Source: Mesostigma viride (taxonomy: Eukaryota > Streptophyta > Mesostigmatophyceae > Mesostigmatales > Mesostigmataceae). From it: 64,000 nucleotides of DNA. Below are positions 33,201 to 44,700 of the stretch, one piece after another. Both the position numbers and the translations under genes were made by a program. The stretch is from assembly GCA_009746045.1 (NCBI GenBank), contig RPFO01000579.1, forward strand, positions 682,160 through 746,159, given 5' to 3'. The notes below the pieces were generated by a model. It searched no databases. It was not told the DNA's origin and saw only the letters and a program-made list of their open reading frames with translations. Numbering within the stretch: position 1 is the stretch's first letter; every line of letters starts with the position of its first letter.

Positions 33201-35027
33201 AGTCCTATTCGATACATGAGCTATGTGAAGCGGCGAGGTAGATATGGTAGTTCAGGGGGTTGCCTTGCGGGGCCGTAGGGCAACCCACCTGGCTATTCAA
33301 TACACGAGCTCTTTGTGGCGGCGACCCATCTCGTCGTCAGAAAGCAACAACCGTGAAAACGCTAGCTGCCCAAATCCGAGATTCCGCGGAACACAGAAAG
33401 TAAGAAAACCTAGAAGCTACCAGCAAGGAATCGAACGTAGGACCTGTGGCATGATTTCGCGGCTGTGTGAGTCTCCCGATCCGAAGGCATCTCACTTAAC
33501 GTGTCGAAACACCCCAACTGCGAAAAACCTCTTTACCGGAGAGGGGTGCCAATATGTCCGATATTGCTGAATCTATAGAAGATGACTCACCACTAGACGT
33601 AAGTGCGCAGGTGTACTACGCACGGACCTACACGATATTCTAGTATCGCCGAAGTAGGCAGGTTGACCACGGCTGGAATCTGGTTTTAGTGTAACGTACA
33701 AACCTAGAGGACGTAGCCGAATCTAACTAATACCAACCGATCTTACATCGTCGTCAGAAAGCAACAACCGTGAAAACGCTAGCTGCCCAAATCTGAGATT
33801 CCGCGGAACACAGAAAGTAAGAAAGCCTAGAAGCTACCAGCTAGGAATCGAACATAGGACCTTTGGCATGATTTCGCGGCTGTGTGAGTCTCCCACCTGG
33901 CTATTCGCTACACGAGCTCTTTGTGCGGTGACCCACCTGGCTCGCGCCGACGTCGACGATGCACCCAAACGGGAAGCACGCGCGCACGCGCCCGTCCAGC
34001 ACCTTGCCGCGCCGGATCTCCTCCAGAGGGACACGGTCCGGCCCCTCACGCGTGATTGGCCCAGACTCCTCTACCCGTGCGCCAGCATTACTATCGTTGC
34101 CCTGCTTTCCGCCAGCATTATTGTTGTTTTTTACCTGCCTGGAGCCGCCTTGACGGGGGGGGGAGGAGGAGGCATTACCGCTGTCGTTGGTGGCGCCGTC
34201 GGCAGAGCCTGATGCTTTCGGGCGGCCCGCTGCGTCTTTTTTCTTGTTGTTGGGCTTGGCCTTGGGGGGGTTGTCGTCAAAAAGGGAGATGGTGTACCTG
34301 CAGGGGGGGGTGGGTGTGATGGTGGCATGTGTGTGTGCGTGTGGGGGGGGGAATCGATGAATTTCAAAAGGGGAGGAGGATTGTTCATGCAACCCCTTAG
34401 GGCACGACGAGCACAGCAACTTCCAGTCGGCCACTGCAGCGGTTGCCAGTATCCATGTTCAAGCAGCCACCAGGCGCTTGAGTGCGCGCCGAGGCTATGC
34501 TGCACGCTGAAGCTAGAGTGCACGCCGAGGCACGGGGTGGAGTGGCAGAGTGTGCGCCTGCAAACACGGCCTATATATCCCGACAGTTAGGGCGTACATT
34601 GAGCGTGGGCACAGGTATCATTACAGAGATATCCCGGGGACCCTGGGGCATTCATCATAATAGATTGAAGGATACGGGTTAAGTTGGACACGAAAAGGAG
34701 GAATGGGGCTGCCGGTAACGTGATAGCAACCTTTTAAATGTCGCAGCAGCGACGACAGTCGAGACCGCCGGCTGGCCTGGCTGGGACTTACCGAGTGCCA
34801 CGTACGGGTTTTGCCCCTGCAGCGCTCTTCTTTGCGTCGCTGCCGCCAGCACTGCAGATGCACCGGAGAGGTGCCTCGGTATGCTTCCGTAGGGGGGCTG
34901 TCAGCTGTCTGCTGGAGCTTTTCACTGCCCGGCCCAGACTAGACTTGAGCTTGGAGGGGGCCGCTGTCAAACAGCCAACTTGAGCAGATGCAGCATTTAG
35001 AAGCCCAATTGGATTCGCTGGGGCCAT
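28541..35027 (-). CDS. Plastid-targeted S1-domain RNA-binding protein
   Basis: Five exons (34792-35027, 33937-34297, 31086-31256, 29803-29955, 28541-28969) join in phases 2, 0, 0, 0 to give 449 residues. The first exon is a typical plastid transit peptide: MAPANPIGLLNAASAQ, then Ser/Lys/Arg-rich with almost no acids, and a possible cleavage site near RCICSAGG. A Lys/Asn/Gly-rich linker follows. The first S1 domain spans intron 2: EEIRRGKVLDGRVRACFPFG, then DVGASQ joined to DGLLHVSEIGER and VRVRVIAVDARRKTLRLSLK. A second, divergent S1-like segment spans exons 4-5 (LEEGQVHAAKVKKF, GGMFVEMGCQLDGYVSAED). The C-terminus is acidic. This architecture recalls plant RLSB/PDE338, which bind plastid mRNAs; the orthology is an inference. 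The start is divergent from the codanin-like gene 720 bp away. Confidence 0.85.
29640..29775. repeat. 24-bp tandem repeat, five to six units
   Basis: Units of the form CTAAATATACTTTCACTAGTACTG lie in the last intron of the S1-domain gene, between two copies of an exon-4 edge. Confidence 0.9.
30186..30243. repeat. AAT microsatellite
   Basis: An (AAT)n run with two AAC variants lies in the intron between S1-gene exons 3 and 4. Confidence 0.9.
31395..31690. repeat. About 50-bp tandem repeat, six units
   Basis: Each unit reads AGGCAACAATGAGACCACTA followed by CTTATATAACAATACACAACTACTT with variants. It lies in intron 2 of the S1 gene, between degraded copies of the exon-3 acceptor. Confidence 0.9.
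33325..33480 (-). repeat. Dispersed short repeat, copy 1
   Basis: This copy shares about 150 bp with 33742-33896 and, in the opposite direction, with 43582-43718. On the minus strand it contains CCGCGAAATCATGCC, a GTTCGATTCC segment that looks like a Pol III B box, and a shared end TTGCTTTCTGACGACGA. A SINE-like origin is possible; no A box or tail was recognised. Confidence 0.7.
33742..33896 (-). repeat. Dispersed short repeat, copy 2
   Basis: This is the second copy of the family at 33325-33480, about 90% identical by eye, lying just inside the S1-gene intron downstream of the exon-2 donor. Confidence 0.7.
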
Positions 35028-35747
35028 TACTTCCCACAACAACTGGTACCAAGGTCCTGACAACCAAACACAGCTCAGTTTATAGAGAAACGGGGGCACA
35101 ACCAGAAAAAGGCAATAGATGCCGCTATTCAAATAAGCCGTAGCCCATTTGCATATACCAAGCGAAAACTCCACACGTTTCTAGCTTTTTCGGATTTTGG
35201 CAAGCCTGCCCTATGTCACAAAAGCATGCAAAGTGCTCACTTCGGCATGAGACGGCAAGATATCGTAAATTCCACGCATGAAATGGCCATTGCCACTGCA
35301 GTAGCAGAGATGCGCACTGTGGCAAGCCTGTGGTGTTACTCCAAGGAAAATGGATCGATCGATAGCCTAACGTGTCAAGACGTGGCAATCGGCAGAATTA
35401 ACAAAAAATCGATCACCATGGACGGCAGGTGGCCGCAAAAGCGCGCACGACGAGCCAAAACCTGTTTGAGTCGACTATCACCCACTTATTACTCGCCAGG
35501 TGGAGGCATGAGATGCGGCCAAATACACCGAATGCTGGCAGCCATGACAGTGCTGCCGGGCTTTTGAGAGAAATCAGAAATGCCTTAACCGGTGCGAAAA
35601 ATTCCAAGATTTTGCGGTTAAGTTTGAAAATCCATGGCCGGCCATATGGCCTAGCATACTGAGATCCAATGTCTGTGCGTGACATCATGTATATCTTGAA
35701 TAACATACACGTCTGGGACCTTTCTTTTTGGCGGGCGTCCCCGCAAA
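35028..35747. promoter_or_regulatory. Divergent spacer between S1-domain and codanin-like genes
   Basis: The two start codons (35027 on minus, 35748 on plus) point away from each other with 720 bp between, so both promoters must lie here unless there are untranslated first exons. No TATA box, CpG-like island or TE was convincing. The short ORFs inside are not supported. Confidence 0.5.
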
Positions 35748-38700
35748 ATGGAAGGGCCAAGTCGGTTTCTTCCCCTAGAATTATCGATGAAAGAAGCGGA
35801 ATGGGGATATGCTGACGAGTCGGCGATGGAAGATGCCGACGAAGATGCGCTGGAAGACTCCGCCAACACGGCAGAAGGAAAGCTATTGGAAGCTTTCCTC
35901 AAAGAAGAGGTATCTTTGAAGGCCCTTCTGCAGTGGGTGAAGTCACCGGGGTTCAACCTTCCCGAGCCCCACGCGTACCTCGGCAGCTCCCTATCTCGAC
36001 ATGTGTTCGCATCATACTGTGCAAATTTCATTGCTCAGTCGTGCGAACGAGCAATTTGGAGCAGCGCTAGCCAGTCGCCGTTCCCCCGAAGCAGTCTACC
36101 TAGCCACGACACGCCCGACGGGATTACCACCGCCGAGAATGTCTCCGCGTCTCCCGCAATCCCCCCGGACGGCCTCCGACAACGCAGCTGGGGCGATCTG
36201 CGTGCAAACGACACGCCACCACCTGCTTCAATCTCCAGGGCTGCACCAGGGAGGCCGCTCGCTTATGCTGGTGACGTCCAACAGCAGCCAGGCCCCAGCG
36301 GCGCTAATCCTGGAGCACGCCCTGCGACGGCCAGCGGCGCTCCCTCTCTGGCCCCAGGAACCGCGCGGATCAGCGCCGATGCCAGCGCACCATCCGCGAT
36401 CTCAAATGCTAGCAAGCCGCAGTGGGCCAGCCTGGCCAACCGCCCAGGGCATGCGCTGGTTCCTCCAGGCCTAGCCGCCAGAGACACCGCCTCGGGTGAT
36501 GTAGCACGGCCTAACACCAACCCAGGTGATGTCACACGGCCTCATGTCGCCCCAGCTGACGTGGCAATACCACGACCAACTGCCAATCCAGGTGATATGG
36601 CGCCGTCACGGCCTCGTGCCGCCCCAGGTGACGCCGGGCGGCCTACAACGACCTCAGCTCAGTGGCCGCTGCAAGGCAAGCCGGCCGTGACTTTGGACGC
36701 GCGCGCGGTTAGGCCTCACGCATCTGGAGGGGCTGGCAGGGACAGCGGCGCGCCCAGGGACGCGGCGGTATCCCTGGATGACCGGGACTTCCCCTCGCTG
36801 GGTGCTGCCGTCGTCACGAAACCCGCACGGGCGGGGGAGGCTCCTTGCAGCCGCAACCAGGCAAGGGGTGCTTGCTATCGTTACAACTTACACAGAAACA
36901 TGCTTCCTAGTGTGTATACTTTCTATAGTAAGCATGTGTTCTATTAAGTATAAAAATAAAATGACTAGCCAGTTCATTTAAGTTATGGGGTCGCTTTGCC
37001 CAGTTCTAGTTTGGAGAAGAGAACAAGTTGCTGTCTCCCACTCTAGCTTAGTGTTGTTGAATGAGTACATGTGATTATCTGTGTGAACATGATCTGCTAT
37101 GGCAGAGACTAGGCGTATATTTATGGTATATCTATTTATGGCAGAAACTAGGCGTATATTTATGGTATATCTATTTATGGCAGAGACTATCTGTCTATTT
37201 ATGGTTAGTTGATATGGTGGCTGCAAAGGAATCCTGTGCTGTGTCATGCACAAGTGGCTAGCCAGGTCGATCCCATCGTACTCTGTCTATCTATTTGAAT
37301 AGCCAGGTTGATCCCATCTTACTCTGTCTATCTATTTGAATAGCCAGGTTGATCCCATCTCACTCTGCCTGTCTATTTGACTAGCCAGGTCAACCCCATC
37401 TCACTCTGTCTATCTATTTGACTAGCCAGGCCGATCCCATCTCACTCTGTCCATCTCCTGTACAGGTGCTGCTTGCACCTGGGTTGCGGGCTGCACTAAG
37501 GCGTAGAGGTCTGATGCGGTGTTTCCCTGCTTCTAGCCGTGTGGCGCGCTTCTTAGTGGTACCGTTGAGTCATCATATCCAAGACCTGCCTTTGAATGGA
37601 AGCAGCAGCGGGGGCCACAGTGCGGCGCAGACAGGTGCAGAGAGGGGCAGAGAGAGGCAGAGGGGGGCAGAGAGAGGCAGCGAGAGGCAGCGAGAGGCAG
37701 CGAGAGGCAGAGAGAGGCAGAGAGAGGCAGAGAGAGGCAGAGAGAGGCAGAGAGAGGCAGAGAGAGGCAGAGCGAGGCAGAGAGAGGCAGAGAGAGGCAG
37801 AGAGAGGCAGAGCGAGGCAGAGAGAGGCAGAGCGAGGCAGAGAGAGGCAGAGAGAGGCAGAGAGAGGCAGAGCGAGGCAGAGAGAGGCAGAGAGAGGCAG
37901 AGAGTGCCAGAGAGAGGCAGAGAGAGGCAGAGGAAGGCAGAGGAAGGCAGAGGAAGGCAGAGGAAGGCAGAGAAAGGCAGAGTGAAGCTGAGAGAGGCAG
38001 AGGGAGGCGGACAATGGCAGGAGGCAGATAGCTGACTGACTTGTATGGCCATCAAATGTACTTGCATCAAGTGTGGTAGTCACTTCATAGTAGTATGTTA
38101 GTAGCTTCATCCATTAACTGTGTATATATGGCAGCTGCGATAGTAGTTTCCTGTCACTTCTGATGTACCTATTTGTCTCTCGATATCGCGGCACTCCCGC
38201 TGCTTCCCTGTATTCTATTTTTGTCTCCACGGCCACCATGGGTGACGCTTTCCAGAAGAAACGCATCGCCCCCACGGCCACCGCGGAGCCCACGGTGAAC
38301 CAGGCCTTTGTGCGAGCGCAGACGCTGCCGCCGGAGACAGCAGCAGGGGTGGCCCCGAGAGCCAACGCCAATGCTAGTGCTGGTGCCACGGCTAGTCCTA
38401 ATGCTAGCGCTTCTGCCGACAATTCCACTCCCAATCCTTCTCCTAATGCTGTCTCCGCTGCTGCCGCTGCCGCTGCTGCTGCTAGTGCCAGCGGTAATGC
38501 TAGCACCAGTGCTACAGGTAATGCTAGCTCTGTTTCCAGCGTTGCGACGCGGACGCCAGAACCAATGGACTCCATCACAGCCTCGGGGCCTCGAGTTGGG
38601 GTTGGGACGACGGCTGCGCCAAAAGTTGAGGCAGGGACCGGGTCAACGGGGGCTGGGGCCGGGTCAATGGGGGCTGGGGCCGGGGCAGTGGGGGCTGGGG

Positions 38701-41700
38701 CTATTGGGCCTGGGGCTGCGCCTGGCTCTCAGGCACGTGATCCGAGCGGTGAGGCAGTGGCGTCAATGAATGGCTCCTCCCAAACTACCGGGCGCGGCCC
38801 GAGTGGGGTGCCAGAGCCCGTGGGTGCGGAAGATGCCAGCATTGACAGTCGTTCTGGTAATGGCGGCATGGATAGCAGCGGTGGTGGTGATAGTGGCGGT
38901 GATCACAGCTGTGGCGGTGAGAGCGGGGCGGGCAGATCGGGGGATGCTGCTGGCGGCAGTGGCTGTGGCGGCCGCAGTGGAAGTGGCAGTGGTGGCAGTG
39001 GTGGTGGTGGTGGCGGTGGTGGCGGCGGTGGTGATGGTGGTGGCGGGGGTGGCAGTGGCAGCAGGGATGGTGGCAGCAGCAGAATCTCTCGGGGGATTGT
39101 TGTCCTGGAGGATCTGGCGGCTGGAGTCGCGGGAGAGGGCACGGTGGAGCCTGCTGGCGACCTGGCAACGTCCCTGGATGCGTCTGGCGGTCCGTTTGCA
39201 CAGTGGCCTACGGCGGTCATGGTGAGTTCAATATAGTATGTGTGCGTGCGTATGTAAATTTAGTATGTGCCAGTGCGTGTGTACCAGGTTCGGGTATGGT
39301 TCGTGCATGAATTCTTTGATGAAGTGTCCCCAACATCAAACTGAAATGGGCGGGCTAGCCATTCGGCTGGGGGGGGCAAGCCTTTGCTGTGAATTATTTT
39401 AGTGCTAAACTTTGTGCTATCAATTCAAGAACATCCTAATTACTGAATTTTTCAATCTGGAGGACCCTCGTCACAGTATGCGACTCTCACCCAATAACTA
39501 ACCACCCACCCACCCACCCACCCACCCACCCACCCACCCACCCGCCCGCCGCCCGCCCGCCCACCCGCCCGCCCGCCCGCCCGCCCGCCCGCCCGCCCCC
39601 GCCCGCCCGCCCGCCCGCCCGCCCGCCCGCCGCCCCCGCCCGCCCGCCCGCCCGCCCGCCCGCCGCCCGCCCGCCCGCCCGCCCGCCCGCCCGCCCGCCC
39701 GCCCGCCCACCCACCCACCCACCCACCAACCAACCAACCAATCAACCAACTAACTAACTAACTTAAGTATGCATACTAGTATTCAACTGATGCAGTAATT
39801 GCATATTTGATCAGTTAAGTTACTGAAATCTACCCAGCATTGGTATCCTGGCCTGGCCACCACCATCTATCTAACTAGATACGTCGATCCCATCTCACTC
39901 TGCCTATCTATCTGAATAGCCAGGTCGATCCGCCGGCAGGATGGCAAGACCATCAACTAGCCAACCATACTGCCAATAGAATAAGCAAAAGTATTCAAAT
40001 GCTTGAACCTCGCCATCCCGCACCACGCCATACCACGATCACCCTGGCAGGCCGCCAAGCCCGTTGTGCCCCGCCGACCCACGCACCGGGTGGCCCGCCT
40101 GCATGCGGCCTTGCTCTCCCGCCGCCTGCTCCCCCACACGCTGGCCCAGATGCAGCAGCTGCTGCGATGGGTCGGGTCCTGGTCGGGGGAAGATGACAGA
40201 AGCAGAGACGGCGATAGGAACCAATGCAGGCACAGGGATGGAGGCCTGGATCAAGCCGGGGATATAGGCCGAGATGTAAGGCGGGATATAGGCCAAGCTA
40301 TAGGGCGGGATATAGGCCGGGACAGAGGCCAGGATGTAGGTTGGGATATAGGCCGGGAAGAAGATGGGGATAATAGCCGGGATAGAGATAGCCAGGATAG
40401 AGACCTGGATTACAATGACAAGCCTTTTATTCGTGAACATCGTGAGGTGCTGAACGGCAGGGACGGCAGGGATGGCGGTCCTGCTGGACCAGGTCCTGGT
40501 GCCAACCCTAATCGACTAGGTGGCAAGTGCGCCGAGGAGGGAAGGGCTGGCCAGGACAGCTCGGCATGCTGCGGGGAGGGGAGGGGAGGGGAGGGTGCAT
40601 GCGCGGAGGAGGGGAGGGCGGAAAAGGAGGGGAGGGGGTCAACGTGCACGGAGGACGGGTGGCGCGGGAACGGCGGGGCGGAGGGCGCTGAGGACAGTAT
40701 GGCGGGGAGGCGCGGCCCTGGGTGTGCGGGGGAGCCAAAGGAAGGAGAGGACGAGCCGGGGTGGGATGAAGAGCTGGAGGACCTGAGGGTGTATGCCAGG
40801 GACGCGCGGGAGGTCGCCCTGTACGCTTGCCTGGTCCTGGAGTCAACCGCGTGCTATCGGCTGGTGACGGCAGGTAAACCAACTCGGATTAAATCACGTG
40901 ACGGGAGTTAGGGCGCTACCAGCTTGTGACGGCAGGTCGGGCCACGCGCTACCGGCTGGTGGCGGCGGGTAGGGTATGATTTCTGCGACGATATACGTTG
41001 CAAGTGTTTGCGTTTGCAAATTGGCTACATTTCTTCTTAGCAGGGACATGAGAAATTGCCGGTGCTTTTATCAATTTAGGTCGGGCGCCCAGCGGCCGGC
41101 TTGTGACGGCAGGTAGGGCGCCGTGCTACCGGCTGGTTGCCCATCGTGGCGGATGGAGTGTGGTGCCCACACACAGTTTTTCCTGATTGTGGCACAAGAT
41201 TCTGGCATATCTTCCTGATTGTGGCACATGATTCTGGCAAAGCATCTGGCGTATGTTCCCGATTCTGGCATGTTTCGGTGGCATCCTTCGGCAGCGGGCG
41301 ACGCCCTCTCCAACCATCTATTTCCTAATCAAAATTACGACTCTATAATGTACAATATATATACCATGTTAGCGTTGGATTTGGTTATGTTTGGGTGCCT
41401 TCACTCTGCTGTAAATAATGATAATTTTTAACATATATATAAACCATACTAAGCATTATAGATACTGCTGCTACCTTTTGACCATGGTGGCATATGCATG
41501 GTCGTTGGCTTCCTTCCTTCCGCAGCGGGTGACGCCCTCCTGAGGCCACTGCTGGCAACCGCGGCAGTCCCACGGCTTCGGCCCGCTCTTGCGCACCGAC
41601 TGAGGCTGTCGCTGGACGAGTGGGAGGCGGCTGCACTGCGCTGTGAGGACTGGTGCAGTTGATATTACTGACCTAATGCTAGTAATGCTCCAGCCAGTAC

Positions 41701-44700
41701 TGTACGTTAGTTCTTAGCGGTATTCGGTGGATGAATAGGATGCCGCCCCTCTGTACCGTTAGAATGGCATTGTTTAATTATAGGGACATTGATAGTGATA
41801 CAGGTGCCAGTCCTACTCACTAATTCTTTTTTTTGTTTTACGTATACTGGTATTGCTAATAATACGGCTCCCAGCCGAGCTCACTAATTCTCAACATTGT
41901 GAGCTGGATGAACGGGAGGCTGCCGCTGTGCGCTCTGTGGGTTGGGTAACTATGCGGGGGAATCACCTTAACATTTTAGCGTCATTACTACCCATGCTAG
42001 GTTTTATTTGCCACCCACTGCATCGCACTGAGAGGGCTACTACCATGTGCTAGAGGTAGAACTGATTTTAAGGACCATGCGGCTACTTTTAAGTAGTATG
42101 ATTCTTACTAATTATTCTTCCTGTCCATTCTTAAGGACCATGCGGCTACTACCACGTGGTGTGGTTCTTGCGGATGATTGGATGATTCTACCTGTCCATT
42201 CTTAAGGACCACGCGGCTACTTCCACGTGGTGTGGTTCTTACTAATGATTCTACCTGTCCATTCTTAAGGACCACGCGGCTACTTCCACGTGGTGTGGTT
42301 CTTACGGATGATTCTACCTGTCCATTCTTAAGGACCACGCGGCTACTTCCACGTGGTGTGGTTCTTGCGGATGATTGGATGATTCTACCTGTCCATTCGT
42401 AAGGACCACGCGGCTACTTCCACGTGGTGTGGTTCTTGCGGATGATTCTACCTGTCCGTTCTTAAGGACCACGCGGCTACTTTCACGTGGTGTGGTTCTT
42501 AATAATGATTCTACCTGTCCATTCTTAAGGACCACGCGGCTACTTCCACGTGGTGTGGTTCTTGCGGATGATTCTACCTGTCCATTCTTAAGGACCACGC
42601 GGCTACTTCCACGTGGTGTGGTTCTTGCGGATGATTGGATGATTCTACCTGTCCATTCTTGAGGACCACGCGGCTACTTCCACGTGGTGTGGTTCTTGCG
42701 GATGATTCTACCTGTCCGTTCTTAAGGACCACGCGGCTACTTCCACGTGGTGTGGTTCTTGCGGATGATTCTACCTGTCCGTTCTTAAGGACCACACGGC
42801 TACTTCCACGTGGTGTGGTTCTTAATAATGATTCTACCGTTCCATTCTTAAGGACCATGCGGCTACTTCCACGTGGTGTGGTTCTTGCGGATGATTGGAT
42901 GATTCTACCTGTCCATTCTTAAGGACCACGCGGCTACTTTCACGTGGTGTGGTTCTTACGGATGATTCTACCTGTCCATGCTTAAGGACCATGCGGCTAC
43001 TTCCACGTGGTGTGTTTCTTACGGATGATTGGATGATTCTACCTGTCCATGCTTAAGGACCACGCGGCTACTTCCACGTGGTGTGGTTCTTGCGGATGAT
43101 TGGATGATTCTACCTGTCCATTCTTAAGGACCACGCGGCTACTTCCACGTGGTGTGGTTCTTGCGGATGATTGGATGATTCTACCTGTCCATTCTTAAGG
43201 ACCACGCGGCTACTTCCACGTGGTGTGGTTCTTACTAATGATTCTACCTGTCCATTCTTAAGGACCATGCTGCTTCTTTTTTAGTTAATTTCCTGGTCAT
43301 TAAGACATAAAGGCACACTCGAGGCACCCAGCCATCGAGCACGGGCTTGGTGGTGTTCCCGCCTTCCCCCGCCACGTTGGCCACCTGGCGGGCCAACGTG
43401 GCGGTGCGTGAAGTGATGACCACAAAGGGAGTTCTCATCTGTTGATCAACCTGCTTGATGATGTTTCCGCCCGCGCCAGGTGGCCGGGAAGGCGCTGAGC
43501 TGGCGGGTGGGGGCAGTGCATTCTTCCAACCCTTTGACGCGGAGCAAGATTCGAGACATCAGTTTCGATCCAACCAGGTAGGCCGCAAAATCATGCCAAA
43601 GGTCCTGTGTTCGATCCCTTGCTGGTAGCTTCTGAGCTTTCTTATTTTCTGTGTTCCGCGGAATCTCAGATTTGGGCTGCTAGCGCTTTCACGTTTGTTG
43701 CTTTCTGATCTGACGACAAGGTAGGCCCCCTATTTCCATTACAGTGGTATCTCTTCAGGCATCCATTTCAGTTCAACCAGGTAAGCCCCCTATTTCCATC
43801 ACAGTGGTAACTTTTCAGGCATCCACTTCAGTTCAACCAGGTAGGCCCCCTACTTCCATTCCAGCGGTATCTCTTCAGGCATCCATTTCAGTTCAACCAG
43901 GTAGGCCCCCTATTTCAATATCTCTTTAGAGTTCAGGCATTCGTTTTGACCCAACCAGGTACTCCATTCTCTGATGCTGGCCGTGTTTTTCGTCCAACCG
44001 GGTAGGCTGCCCGTCCATCATTTGAGACACCACTGCCAACTCATTTAGGTAGACGGTTCTTATCATTTGAGACACCACTGCCAATTCATTTAGGTAGACG
44101 GTTCTTATCATTCGAGACACCACTGCCAATTCATTTAGGTAGACGGTTCTTATCATTTGAGACACCACTGCCTGTTCATTTAGGTAGACGGTTCTTATCA
44201 TTTGAGACACCACTGCCAATTCATTTAGGTAGACGGTTCTTATCATTTGAGACACCACTGCCAATTCATTTAGGTAGAGGTTCTTGGAACCTCTGGGGGC
44301 ATCGAGTGCGTTCCAGCCAGGTACGCCATACTTGAATTGTATTTCTCCAGGCATCCGTTCCCATGTTGTTAGTGCACCCGTGTTGTTATAGTGTCCCCAT
44401 GTCGCTGCCGCAACTAGTTAGTACTCCTTGTTGAGTGCATACTGGGACTACTGCGACTACTTCGGGTGTTGGATTGCTAGCCACCCATCACCCACTACGC
44501 CTCCCAGGACCGTTTCCTCAACCGTGAGCGCAACCTCAAAATTTGACTTAGCGGGGATTTAAAAAGTGGAGGGATTTCAGGCTGACAAATCTATTATGCG
44601 ACTCTTCTTTGGCCACGTATCTAGGCACGTGCGAATAATATCCTGCCCTCTGTTGCTGCCACATCTCCCAGGACCGCTTCCTCAACCGCGAGCGGTGCCG

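Noticed and set aside
33325-33900. tRNA gene suggested by GTTCGATTCC
   Set aside because: The flanking bases do not form a T stem and no A box or acceptor stem is seen; kept only as a SINE-like repeat.
37418-38110. Arg/Glu-rich and Leu/Ser-rich ORFs
   Set aside because: They arise from the 10-bp AGAGAGGCAG repeat inside intron 1 of the codanin-like gene.
42108-42922. Tandem-repeat proteins of about 95 residues on both strands
   Set aside because: They come from a minisatellite with unit lengths near multiples of three, inside an intron with codanin exons on both sides.
42055-43270. CRISPR-like array of regular repeats
   Set aside because: Repeats are contiguous without unique spacers, in a eukaryotic intron.
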